A stretch of DNA of 64,000 nucleotides from NCBI RefSeq assembly GCF_028389875.1, contig NC_084665.1:6325501-6389500 (forward strand), written 5' to 3'. Shown here one piece after another: positions 1 through 11,600 of the stretch. Each line of letters opens with the position of its first letter. The stretch's first letter is position 1. The notes beneath the pieces are model-generated. The model ran no database searches. It had not been told where the DNA came from and saw only the letters and a program-made list of their open reading frames with translations. The DNA comes from Rhea pennata. Its lineage: Eukaryota > Chordata > Aves > Rheiformes > Rheidae. The translations under genes were made by a program, and so were the position numbers.

Positions 1-243
1 CAGAACTCCGCTAAAAACGTTCTTCTGTGAAACTGCTGAGAAATGCCATAGCGAAGAGCCAGGTGAGGGGCAGCCAGGTGCTTAAAAAGCTTGAAAGCAG
101 GTAAGTTCTTTACGTCGTTTAAAGTAGTTGCCGGAACACAGGAGGAAGGCGAGGGAAAGCTGTCGGCAGTTTACGCAGCTGGGCCCTTAACCTGCTTCGT
201 ATAGCAGTTTCCTTGAGGATTTTCGACTCTTTTCCCCTTCTGC

Positions 244-1210
244 GTGGTAGCTGCGGTCTGGGGTGTCGGAAGAGATTGTCCTCCTCGATGGACTGACGCT
301 CAACGCACACCAGAGGCTCCCAGCAGTCCTGGAAACGGGAACAGCAACGGTAATCTGCCTCGTGAGCGCCGCAAAGGGGGGCGCAGAGGGCCGCAGCCCG
401 GAGGACGCCGGCACGGCTGCCGGCCGCGGGGCTGCGCCCGCCCGGGAGCGCCGCGCCGCTCCGCCCGGGCGGCCGCTTTGGGCGAAGGCCCCTCGGCAAA
501 GCGGCTTTTCCGCTGCGGCCTCCGCGCGGGCCGACGGCTGCCCCGGCCGCTGCCCCCTCCCGCTCCCAGGTGAGAGCCCGGCCGAAGGCAGCCGGCAGCT
601 TTCCGGGGGCCTCGGGGAGCGAGGGCCTGGAGCCACCGGAGACGCGCGCGGCCGCGACGGGCCCACGCTGAAACCTCAGCGCCGCGCTTAACGCGCTGGC
701 TCCGTCCCCCCCCCTTGAACAAGAGGGGTGATGAACCCAACGTAACGGGTGAACCTCAAGTAAGTTCCGGCAGGGGCGGGCGTGGGGAGGGCCGGGGAGG
801 GAGGCCGCCGCGCTAACGGCACAGCGGGAGCGAAGCAGCGCGTGCCCCCAGCCAGCGGGGCTGGATTTGCGCCCTCGCAAAGCCCTGCTGCGGCGGCGGG
901 GCGGCTTTCGCCCCGGGCGCAGTGCTTGTGCCTCCGTCGCCGCGCAGGCGGCGAGCCCCAGAACCACCGCAGCACAGCTCCCGCGCCTGCGCTTCCCTTG
1001 GCCGCTTTCTGTATTTCGGAACGCCGATTATCCCCCCGAACCCGCAGGTGTGTTCCAGCGGCCGGCAGCGGTACGTCTGCGCGTCCTTCCTGCTGTCTGC
1101 ACCCGGCTCGAACAAAACAGCGAGGGCTCCTGCGGCCCCTGGTTGCTTTGCCGGGGGAGGGAGGAGGAGGGGGTGAGCAGGGGACACGGGATGCTGATTT
1201 TGGACTACGC
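244..1210. promoter_or_regulatory. CpG island, unassigned transcript
   Basis: This is a GC- and CpG-dense block of about 1 kb, with a smaller GC-rich shoulder at about 1550-1750. Several good splice-donor-like strings read on the + strand: AAAGCAG/GTAAGTT near 101, CTCCCAG/GTGAGAG near 569 and CTCAA/GTAAGT near 760. They could mark untranslated first exons of a + strand transcript. Long open frames occur on both strands but are low-complexity Arg/Pro/Ala/Gly translations of GC-rich DNA, and I recognise no protein in them. In human the ABHD12 promoter lies head-to-head upstream of GINS1, but I could not find an ABHD12-like first exon here. Promoter activity is inferred from composition only. 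Confidence 0.55.
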
Positions 1211-2815
1211 TCGGGATTTCGCCTGACAAGCGAAATGTTTGTGTCATGTAAAGCATGGTATAAATGCTTTATAGCCGCATTCCCTGTGGGTGTCTGGGGC
1301 TACGTTGGTGGTAGCTGACTTAGTGAATAAAAATGTTCTCTGATGAAGTAAGAATAAAATAACCAAACACTAACGGAAAATAGGGAGAAAAGACGTCATC
1401 CGGTCCATCTCCCCACACGATCAATACAACCAGCTTTGTCTACTTTACCTAGCTTTTTTCTACTTTGTCTGCTTTAAAAACCCCAGCGTGGGAGGCTGTA
1501 AGCTGCCCGCAGCAGGTTCTGCTTGCTGTGGTTAGACGATTTTCCCGATTTTAACTGGCACCTCGAGCCGCGATTCCTGCCACGCTCCGCCCTGCCCGTG
1601 TGCCCTGGCCCTTCTCTTTTCCCTAGCCCAGGTGCCCTGCCGGAAGGGAGAGCTCGGGGACAGCGGCCACCGCGCCGGGACAGGCCCGGTGCCTCGGGCA
1701 GCAACCCTCCCGCGCTGCGGCTGGCTGAAGCGCGTGCGCTTGCGTGCAGACGCTGACTGTGGCCTTGGCCTCGTTTTTTTTAGGATTTTAAGGACTGCTG
1801 AAGCATACGGAGCAATGGAGTAACTCATGTGAGCGTTTACCCGAGGTAACGGCGCCAGGGAAGGTACCGCCTGTCCGAGCACTGTGCCCTGCCTGGGGGA
1901 GGGATGTGCTGCCTTCCAAGCCCCCGAGACCTTCAGGAAGCTGTTTGCTCTTGCGCTTACATGAAAAATGGCTCTGCTGGCTGCTATGATAAGCTAGACC
2001 CTGTGTGCGTGTAAACGCTGCCAGAACAGAGGGCCACGACAGCTAAATCCGTTTTAATTACTTTCTTTAAGATTATGTGGATGGTCCCTCAGTGTGGCAT
2101 CTTGAAGCATGGTGGTGAAGCATTTGATGGGGAAGGAAAACTGAAGCGGATCCATTGCAGGTGAAGATTTACAATGCAAATATTTGCAAAGATGCAAATA
2201 GATGTCTGACCAGGTGTTTTTAAAACATTTCTTTTGGTATTTGTGGCGGCAGGCAGCTCATACAGGCAATCCTGCCTTCTCAGAAGCGGTGCTGAATCGA
2301 TGCTGGCTCTAGGCAAGACAGCGAACTGCCTGCTAATGTGGCTTTGAAGTTTCTCGAGGCTGGAATAACCATGCGGATGAAATGCTGGCGACGGTGGGCC
2401 AGATGTGGTGGTTGCATAACAGTTTTCCCGTTTTTATGGCTGTTTTAATGTTTTTTTTTTTCCTGCACGTTTTATTTTTCTTGCAGCATGCGCTGTGCAG
2501 AGTGAGCTGTAGCAGGAAGCTGCTGAGATGGCCTGGACGTGTCCTGGTGTCTTCTCTTCGGTGCAACCGCCTCGTGCCCTGCGCAGGGGAGGGACAGAGC
2601 TTTGTCTCTCCGCAGGGAGACCCTGTTCCCCCAAGGCAGCAGGTGCTTTCTCTGCCGCCCCGGATGGGGCTCGGCGGTGGTGCCTGGGCCAGGCTGGAGG
2701 AGCTCTTGGCTGTGATCGCTCAGGGCCCCAGAGCGCAGGTTTGTCTTTCCTGGGCTCAGCCCCAACCCCACAACAGAGGCTAAGTAAGTAAGTGAGGTGT
2801 GTGGGCGCTGAAAAG

Positions 2816-2847
<32 letters not shown>

Positions 2848-3259
2848 TTTGGTCCCTATACGCCTTGCTTAGCCTCTCCCAGCACTGGCCCCATTGCTCC
2901 CATGAGATTCCCTAATGCCCTTAAGAAAGTGGCCAAGCCGGGGCAGGAGGGCAGGAGAAGAACGTTTGTATGCTGGGGCCTCCAAGTCCCAGACTGCAGG
3001 CTCAGGGGATGCCGGTGTGGGATTCGCCCCTGGAGCTGGTGGTCTCTGTGCAGGCAGCCCTGGTGGCACTTGGTCCTGCGGGATGAGCCAGGGGTGCGGA
3101 GGGAGGGTGAGGGGTCCTGCTTTGGTTAAACAACCAACCCCGGACTGAGCTCGCTGGTGTCACTTTGCATGGGGTTGGACGGCTGCAGCGTGTATTTCCC
3201 GGAGCCAAAACTCCGCAGCGGGCTGCGACCCCGCGGTCCCGCTCAGCCCATCCTCCGCG
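1211..3259. other. Non-coding interval upstream of GINS1
   Basis: I see no gene in this stretch. It holds the tail of the upstream GC-rich area, ordinary mixed sequence, and a 29-bp poly-T run at 2822-2850 that may be the tail of an old minus-strand retroelement insertion. Short open frames show no recognisable domain. Confidence 0.5.
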
Positions 3260-3583
3260 CGGCTCCGTGGCGAGATGGGGCGCGGGGCTGCGCCCGCGGC
3301 TCTGCTCGGCCGAGGCGGGGGGGGGCTGCAGGGCGGCCTCGCCGTCCCGCGGGGCGGCTCCTTCCCGCCCCCAGCGCCCCGGCCGGGCAGCAGCCGCCGG
3401 CCGCCCCGCGCCACCCGCCCGCCTCCGGCCACGCTGCCACGGCGCGCGCGCGGGAAACCGGCGGCGCGCCGCAGCCAATGGGAGCCGCGGGGCGGGGCCC
3501 GGTTCGGCGTGACGCGCCACCCCGCCCGCGGTCCCCATTGGCTGCGGCGCGCGGCCGGTTTCCCGCGCGCGCGCCGCGGCACC
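3260..3583 (+). promoter_or_regulatory. GINS1: GINS1 core promoter with inverted E2F/CCAAT/GC-box array
   Basis: This is a CpG island immediately upstream of the GINS1 start codon. It contains two arms in inverted orientation, 3441-3492 and about 3524-3575. Each arm carries, from outside to centre, an E2F-like GCGCGGGAAA, a CCAAT box (GCAGCCAATGGG) and a GC box (GGGCGGG). E2F and NF-Y sites are typical of S-phase replication genes, which fits a CMG helicase subunit. The right arm ends only 8 bp before the ATG, so transcription probably starts inside the array. Factor binding is inferred from motifs. Confidence 0.8.
3441..3575. repeat. Imperfect inverted repeat of about 50-bp arms
   Basis: Positions 3441-3483 and the reverse complement of about 3533-3575 agree at all but one or two positions, and similarity continues through the GC boxes. 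The spacer is about 30 bp. The arms share GCGCGGGAAACCGGC and GCGCGCCGCAGCCAATGGG. The symmetry is strong enough that both strands encode the same short peptide motif (RRARGKPAARRSQW). Confidence 0.9.
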
Positions 3584-6318
3584 ATGGCCGGGGAGCGGGC
3601 GGCGGCGCTGGTGCGGGAGCTGCACGGCGCCGCGGGCGGGCACCTGCCGCCCTTCCGGGTGAGCGGGGCCGGGGAGCCCGGGGGGCCCGGGGCTCCGGGG
3701 GGGCCGGCCCGGGCTCACCGTGTCGGTGCCGCAGGCGGAGGAGCTGCGGCAGGCGCTGGAGGAGATGCGGGCGCTGTACGAGCGGAACCAGGCGGACGTG
3801 TGAGTGCCGGGCCGGGGCGGCGCCGGGCGCGGGGCCCGCACCCGCTAACGCGCCGCCTCCTCCTCCTCCTCCTGCAGGTCCGAAGCGAAGTCAGGGCGGA
3901 CGGACCTCATCTTCCTCATCCGGTTTCGCCACTGCTGCCTGCTCCGAAACCAGCGCTGCGTCGTGGCCTACCTGTGAGTGCGGCAGTGCCGCGCCGGGGC
4001 CGCAGCCCGAGCCCACGGCGGAGCCCAGCCGCCAGGGGCATGGGGCACCCTTATGCCCCTGCTCTTTAAAAGCTTCTAATTAATAAATAGGACCCGAATT
4101 GCCTCCTTGAAAGGGAGGAGGGGTGCAAAGCCCCAAGCTTTGCGCCCCGCTCTGAGGAGCGATCGGAGCGCCTGCGCTGCGTGCCGGTGCCCGTTTCCGC
4201 GAAGGTGCCGGCTGTGTCCCTTGTTTCCAACCCCAGGTATGACCGGTTGCTGCGGATCCGAGCCCTCAGGTGGGAGTACGGCAGCGTCCTGCCAAACGCC
4301 ATCCAGTTTCACATGTCAGCTGAGGAAGTGAGTTAGCCTTGTCCTCTTTTCCCTTCCTTCCACTCATAACTAGATGGTTTATCAGGAGGAGTAAGAGTCA
4401 AAGTGGGATAGACTTTTTTCCACTCTAGATGCATGATATTTTATGTGTGTGTCTTTCTGCAAATATCCATTTGTTTCCTCACTATCCTTCCACGGATGCA
4501 ATCCCAAATGGATGCTGAGTGCAGGCAAAGCTTGGCACCTTCCAGGGTCAGGAGCTCTTCACCCGCTCAGACTCGCAGCCGGCAGAGCTGGCTCTCCGCG
4601 TGCCCTTCCCAAACGCCATCTCTAAACCAGAGTACAGAGCCGCTGATGCTGTTTCCAGCACGTGTCCTAGTCTGATCCCAGACTGCCCTGTGCCCGTGGC
4701 AGGTTATTCCCTGTAGAAGAGCCTGTGCTCTCCTCTGGCTGGCAGGAACGTGCTTGGGAACAGTGGTCCGACAGCACAGGCAAACAGATCCCATTCATGG
4801 CAGACCTGTTCCCTCAGCGTTAGCTGTGTGGGGCGCAGAAACATCTCTCCCAGCAGATTCTCTTCTTTGTTCTTTATCCTGAGAGAGTTACTTTCGTACA
4901 GCGAGTGGCAGGAGCAGATTCCTGGGTCCTAGGCGGAATCCATGCTGGTTATTCCCAGTAGTGCAAATCCCTTTGGTCAGTGGGTGCCTGTTAGTCTGGA
5001 TTTTCGTTCAGTAACGAAAAGTGGAATCTTGCATCTGTGGACGGGGTAATGTGCCAGTTTTACTGTTAAAGGCTTAGAGCCTGCTCCTGAAAGAAAGCTC
5101 TGTTGCCTGAAGGATTGCTGTTCGTGTCCACAGGTGGAGTGGTTCAATCGGTACAAAAAGTCTCTGGCCACCTACATGAGGTCAGTAGGAGGAGAGGAGG
5201 GGCTGGACCTTACACAGGACCTAAAACCTCCTAAAAGCCTGTACATCGAAGTAAGTGCAAGATTAGTGGTTTGCGTTTGGGGTGGGGGGGAGAAAAGAAA
5301 ACACTTTACCAAGCACCTTTCTTTAGAGAGCTTTACTTCCTCCCAATTTGGAAAGCTACCTGAGGAAAGCTGTTCAGAGAACTGCAGCCGCTGGAAGTGT
5401 CTACACTTTCCCCTATGAACTCTGCACACCAGTGCTTTACTCCCTCTTTTTCTGCGAGCCCAAATATGTGGAAACGTGGCATTTCCAGTTTGCAAGGAAT
5501 TGGCGTGGTGGTGGTGTCTGAATTACTGTCAAAACTTCTGTCGAAGCTCCTGAAGACAGTTTCACTGTTAACATACTGGCATGTTCTGGTACGCATGGAG
5601 GGATTCTCCTGGCAATGCTGCTGCTGCTTCCCAGACCTCTCTCTCCTGTGTGTTGTGTTGCTGCTCTTCCACCAGCCTCCATGGAGGGCCTGGGCTGCCC
5701 ACCAGTGCATCTTGCTCCAGGCAGGTGCAGGAGGACATCAGATAAAGGGAACAGGCCCTGGGATCCATCTGGTTTTGCATTTCAGGCATCTTTTCCGCAG
5801 GAACGTGCCCGTACTTACCGTTTTGGGGCGTGTGCGCAGGTCGGCAATGATGTGCTAATGCTCCTCAATCAGAGAGCTGCCCTTTGGCTTTGCAGGTGCG
5901 GTGTTTAAAAGACTATGGTGAATTTGAGATCGATGATGGTACCACCGTCCTGTTGAAGAAGAATAGCCAGGTACCGAAGACAAGTAGGCGGGATCCTAAA
6001 CCCTTCCTGCTCCTTTTCTTCCCCTTCGCTCCTGCCGTGTTCCCCTGTTCGTCCCAGCTTCGCAGCGGGGTGCAGTTCTTGCACCCAGCTCGTCGCACGC
6101 GCTGCAAGCTGCCTGCTGCCCCCAGACTGCTGTTGCGTCTGGTACTGCTATGTGCAGGGATACAGCGCACAGCAGCAGGGCTGGTTATCCGCTGCAATGA
6201 ATTCAGGCTGCCTGCGTTTCAGGGAAAGCTTGTGTGTGTTTTTGTGCAGCACTTTTTACCCCGCTGGAAATGTGAGCAGCTAATCAGACAAGGAGTCCTG
6301 GAGCATGTCCTGTCGTAA
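3584..6318 (+). CDS. GINS1: GINS1 (PSF1), GINS complex subunit 1
   Basis: Subunit of the GINS heterotetramer, which with CDC45 and MCM2-7 forms the CMG replicative helicase in the nucleus. Coding exons: 3584-3658, 3735-3799, 3878-3973, 4237-4327, 5134-5250, 5896-5970 and 6250-6318 (stop TAA 6316-6318). All have GT/AG junctions in compatible phase. The product is 195 aa, against 196 in human. The N-terminal helical A domain includes [33 protein letters not shown] and a [17 protein letters not shown] segment. The mobile C-terminal B domain lies in the last two exons ([16 protein letters not shown] through [20 protein letters not shown]). The start is the first ATG in an ideal Kozak context (ACCATGG), and the N-terminus ([10 protein letters not shown], then LPPFR) parallels the human one. 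The gene is compact and shows no lesions. It converges on NINL, the same arrangement as in human. Confidence 0.97.
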
Positions 6319-6683
6319 GCATTCAGGACCGGACCCTTCCCTGGCAGCCTGTCTCCTGCAGAGATCGAGTGCCGTCGCGTGCAGGACTTCAGCCACGTCA
6401 GTGCTCCTGCACAGAGCACCCTGCAGCTCCTCTTAACAGCCTCTGCCACCTGACACGAAGATCTGCAAGCCGCACTGGCCAGCCCTTCGTGACTGAGGGA
6501 CGCGCGCTGGTAACGCAGCGAGCCTGGGGCTCCAGCACGGGGCGCAGGGTGTTACCCAGGCCCTGCAGCTACCAATAGGTTTTGAGGGTGCGTTTCTCTT
6601 TGAAGCACTGCTTTATTCATGCCGTGCATCTCCAAACATGAGACTGGCTGGGCTCTGGAAGCCGGGGAATGCCGTGGTTGTGA

Positions 6684-6689
6684 AATAAA
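6684..6689 (+). terminator. GINS1: GINS1 polyadenylation signal AATAAA
   Basis: A canonical hexamer about 365 nt after the GINS1 stop, followed by a T-rich stretch (TTTAAATTGTTATG). It predicts a cleavage site near 6705. The sequence TTTATT at 6612-6617 is an AATAAA on the minus strand and could serve a long NINL 3' UTR, but it is 2 kb from the NINL stop. Confidence 0.7.
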
Positions 6690-6705
6690 GAACTGCTTCA
6701 GCTTC

Positions 6706-8692
6706 AGTTTAAATTGTTATGTTAAGGGTCAGCGTCGTACGCATTAAATGCTCTCTGGCCTAGCTTGTCTTGACCCTGCAGGTGATGCCCAAGTGTTGGC
6801 TCCTGTCTCAGTAGATGCACTCCAAGTGCCAGGTGAGACTGCAAGAGCTTCTTTCTGGGGTTAGACAGGAAGCTTTGTCTCCCACCAGAGGCCTGTAAAT
6901 GTGGTTTCTTGAGGTGCTGAGTGAATGAGCACTGCAAAGCTGGTTAGGCCTGGGCTGTGCATGTCTCACTATGGAGGGAGTCCCCTTACTCGAAGCAGTG
7001 GGCTGGCAGGAGCCCTGTACTGATGCTTCACCTCTTAGGGGCTATTTGGCGGGGGAAGGAGGAGGGGAGCAGATGGTTTTCAGGGCTGCAGTTAGTGCAG
7101 AAACAGAGCACGCCCGATGAGCCCTCTTCCTGTCTGCTCTTCCTAGTTGAGCTGCCTACAGGGATGTTGCCACAAACACAAGCCCTCGCTCAGACAAGAG
7201 GTTTGTCTAGCCCATTGCTCTGACTCCAACAGCAGCCAAAAAGCAAACGCTTAGGGCAAAGTACAGGAAGTGGCCAAGTGCCTCCAGCATTTTCTTCCCC
7301 TGGAACCTCCCTGAAGCATCCCTGGCTTGTGCCTGCCACCTGCCGGGGGTTTCCCCCTTGTGCCGCTGCTTTACCCGCAACGGAAGAGAAGCCTCAGCCT
7401 TCAGGAAAAGCACTCCCAGGCCGAGGGAGGCCTCCCCAGCCACAGCCCCCAGCCCTTCCCTGGCACTGTGCTTGTCCCCCTCCCCTAGGGACAAGCTGGA
7501 GAGGCTCCCTCCTCTGATACGCTGGGAATTAACGGCTGTGGCCGAGTTTTAGCTCATAGCTGATTTAGCCCCTTTTGTTCCCAGACCAGCAATAGCTTGA
7601 GCTATTTTTAAGCCCTCCCCCTCATAACTGATTGCGTCCAGCCTCTGCTCTGCTACCCTGCTCCAGTGGGACTTGTCTGGTCCCTCTACGGACTCTGCAG
7701 CCCCTCCAAATCCCAGGAGCCCTTTCACAGTTAGCAGCCGTGGCAGCCCCTGCTCTGCACAGAGCAAGGCAGAGACATGACGACACCACCACGGTCCCCA
7801 TGCAGAGGGAAAGTCCCCAGGCAGATCAGTAAAGCTGGTGTTTGTCAATGCGACTGCTTGGTTTTTTCGGCCTTTAGACAACTAACTTTGGCTAGAGCCT
7901 TCAGTGAAGGCTTGCAGGGAACGCGAGCCGCTGCGGGTCTCTTACCGTGTTTCCCAGTCTCCTTGGAGGAGGCGCAGCGAGGAGGGCTCCCCGGAGCACA
8001 GTGCTGAGCACGGAAAAACAACTCTGCCCTAAGCCTGGGATGCCTGAACCGAAGGAGGGCTCTTCTCCCAGCTGCTCTGCCCCGCTCACCACAAAGACGA
8101 TGGCCCAGCAACAGCTTGTCTTGGCTCCTAGGTTCAGGCTCGAGGAAGGCCAGTGCTTCCCAGAGCCCAGGAGCAGCTGTAGGGGAAAAAGAGCTCAGCA
8201 ACAGTCGTGGGAGAGTCCTGAGACACACAGCAGACTGGAGCTGGCAGGAGGTGCTGCTGGTACTGCAAACTTTTCACTGCTATAACACAGCTTTCCTGAT
8301 TAGTCACGCAGATGCAGGAACCCACAGCCCCCCATCCTGGGTTTGCAGCTGCAGCAGACATCCCAAAAGTAACTCTCATCCAAACCACCACCAAACGCTG
8401 TCAGTGTGCAGGTGCCTTCTGGCAGGAAGCACACCCTGAGACACAGCTGCAGCAAGAAAAAGCTTTGTCACTGACAAAGCCACCAAAGCTGGTGTTTTCA
8501 GCAAGAAAAATTTGACTGTCCATAGGATCCATTTCCCTGAAGGACTATGTCCGGTTTCTCCACTTTCTACCCAGGAAACCTCAGCAAGATTGAGGAGAAA
8601 AGGACTGTTTTCCTAACCCCATTGCACCCACCTTTCACATCCGATGGACCCCTGCCGGGACAAGGAGCAGAGCTGCTGCAGCAGGTACCCAG
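6706..8692. other. GINS1-NINL convergent interval, no gene
   Basis: Mixed-composition sequence between the GINS1 cleavage site and the NINL stop codon. Part must be the NINL 3' UTR on the minus strand, but I see no convincing minus-strand AATAAA close to the stop, so its end is not defined. No other coding or RNA gene is recognised. Confidence 0.5.
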
Positions 8693-11600
8693 TCACCCAC
8701 TCAGAGATGCTGGTGTGATTTTTCTGATGAGTTGCTTCAGGGCCGAGACCTGCTCCTCCAAGACCTGGTTCTTCTTCTCAGTGCACTTCTGCTTCAGCTC
8801 AGCCACCTGCAGGGCCTTTGTGAGCTCTCTGTTTGCCTCGTGAAGGTCCTCGATCAGCAGCTTGCTCCTGTTGCTCCCAGAGAGCTGGGCCTACAGCAGG
8901 GACGGGAGGCTCAGGGCTCAGCACCCCTGCGCGGGTGTCCCAGCAGGGCACAGACAAGCAGTGCCGATCCCCCTCTCGCACTCACCTCCGCATCCTTGAG
9001 TTGAGCCGCTTTCTCTGCCAGCAGCGCTTCCGTGCTCCTCAGGCCATGCTCCAGCCCTTCCACCCGCTCTGCTGCCGCCTGCAGCAGCCGCTCGTGTTCC
9101 TCCTGCAACAACGCTCCGTGCTGGGCAGTCCCAGTGCCTGCCCGGCCCCCAACGCCCCTGGACCGCGCGTTTCGCAGGGCCCCGCTCAGACCTTCGTGCT
9201 CCCTGAAGGAGGGTGTGAGAGGATCGGCAGGGTGATGCAGGATGCAGACAGCATCCTGGGGGGCGCCTGCAACAGCACACCCTCCCCTGGGTCAGCACCA
9301 ACCCACTTTAAGACAAAGCATAGCTTTTCCTGCAACGTTTTTTACAAGAACAAGCCTATGATTTTTTCCCCTCTCGCTACATGCCCAGAAAAACCCTGGA
9401 AGAGATGTAGTTAGGATTCCTCAGGTGCACGTTCTGGTCATGCTCATTTTAATTCCTTGAGTTATAATATTCCCCACCTTCACACAGGCTGGTTTGACTG
9501 AATCACAGTGGCCTACAGGACAAACTCGCAAAAACTATGTGCCAGCTACCCCTCTGCAAGGAAGGCCTAAGCCACCACAGCACAGATCTCCATGGGCTCC
9601 AGGGTCCAGGTGGGCAGGAGGTACCTGGCCTGGGGTAGCTGGGTTGGAGCAGGAGGGCTCCTGTTTGAGCACTGGGTGATGACTGTGTTCATGAGGACTG
9701 GAAACTGCAGGAGGACTTCAAAGAGCCCAAGTTTTTTCCTTGTGCGCTCCTGATCTGTAGCATCCTCCACTCAAACCTCCAGCGGTCTCGAGCAAAGCTA
9801 CCTCCCTGGGTCCCGGCCTACCTGAGTCCCGGCCAGCTGCCTGCACGCCTGCTCAGCCTGGCGGTGGAGGTTTTCCTGGAGCCGCTGAGCCTTGCACTGC
9901 TCCTTTCTCAAGCTCGTTTGCAGCTGCTCAAACTGGCTCTTTGGTACCATGTTGTGCATCTGGGCCTTCGCGTGCTGCAGCTGCAGCGCGTGCCGAGCCT
10001 GGGCCAGGCTCAGGCTAGCTTTGGCTTCTAAGAGCTGCATCAGGGAAAAAACAAAAGATGATTACAGCAGGACAGGCCCGGGGGGGACTGCACAGCGCGG
10101 GGGGCTAGGCAGCACCCTAAGCGCCCCAGCTTTCACATCAGCAAGGCCACAGCAGAACAGCAGGACCACGCAAGCAGTGCTCGTCATGTGGCCTACGAAG
10201 CTGGGGATGGAGAGGGCTACAAGCTGGAGAAACGGCCCTGTCGTTCCGAGACGCTCCCTCTGCTGAGCACAGGGGCAGCAGGGAGCAGGGGCTGCTGAAG
10301 GGATCCTGTGAGAGGGGTTCCCAGCACGACGGATGGCAGTGGCTGGAGGCACTGAGCTGGAGGCTCACCTGGGTTTGCTCTCAGACACATCCCAGGCCAC
10401 CCAAGGTTCAATCTCTGCTTGCACAACCCGTCTTCTGCTTCCTGCCATCCACAAAGGGCAAACTTGCTCCTGGGAGACAGGTCTGGACCAGCTTTCCCCT
10501 CCCTCAGAAGCCAAACCCTACTAGAAAGGTGGCCCAGAGCCTGTCTCAGGAAAGGAATACTAACACGCTGGGAGATGTATTACACACCGCCTTTCGCCCA
10601 CCCCAATGGTCTCTGTCCCCTTGCTTTCACCACCTGATTTCCCTCCCCTCAGACATGGCCCGCCTGGCCCATGCTGTCCCTGGCCAGCCCAGCCCCTACC
10701 TGGTCCTGCTGCTCCTCCAGCTCCGCTCTCAGCCGGGCTGTGGCAAACCGCAGCGCCTGGCACTCCTGTGTGAGCTGCCTCAGCTCAGCCTCCATCTCCT
10801 CCACCCGTCCGGCCTGTGTGGCACAGGGACAGAGGGGACACCACCAGGGTGGCCCTGAGCAAGGACTCGCCCCCACAGGGCCTCCATTCCTGCAGTCCCA
10901 CCCCACGTTTCACCTGGGCTGGTGGCTTTGGGCACATCGAAGCGGGAAAGTGAGTCCCTTTGCTCCCGCAGAGAGGAAGACAAGAGTCTTTTCCACCTTG
11001 GAAAGATGTCTAACATGGCACCAAGGGGCAACACCAACATCACAGGGACTGCTCTCAGCAGCCTGCAACCACACAACGGACCAAACCCTGCCTGGGGCAC
11101 CTACCTTCTCCTGGGAGGCCCTGAGCTGCTGCCGGAGCAGATCCATCTCCATCCAACGCTCTGCCTGCTGCTGGCAGTGCTCCTGCACTGGCCCTGTGGC
11201 CATCTCCACTCCTTGAGGCCTCTGGCTCCACTGCTGGACGGGGCCACAGCTGGTGCCTTGACCGTCTTTGTGGTCACAAAGCTGAGAGCCTGGCTGACAC
11301 ATCTGGACATTCAGATGGGAGATCTCCCCCTTGCTCTTCTCACTCTGGAAAAGTGTGAGGGCAATGTGAAAGTTTGGGCTGGGAAGGGGGGCAATGGAGA
11401 CTTAACCTGCCCCACACTGTTCCTGCTGGATCCCCACGTAGGATCACCCCTGTTGCTGCAGGGCCTTGTGTGCACCTAGGACAAGTGCCCCAACAGCCCG
11501 CATCAATACTGAAAGCCACCGACCCCCAGACACTGTTCCTGCTACACCATTCCCAGCAGTAACACTGGGTAAAACGCATTTTCTGCCCCATGCTCTGCGG

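Noticed and set aside
119-967. 282-codon minus-strand open frame in the upstream CpG island
   Set aside because: Composition-driven Arg/Pro/Ala-rich sequence. It does not resemble the start of ABHD12, the neighbour expected in human order.
3002-4083. Long open frames on both strands around GINS1 exons 1-3
   Set aside because: They overlap verified GINS1 exons and the promoter inverted repeat; shared peptides on both strands come from the palindrome.
8609-8692. Apparent C-terminal extension of NINL past the ancestral end
   Set aside because: Re-reading the reverse complement gives a TGA at 8693-8695 directly after ITPASLSG, matching the usual NINL terminus.
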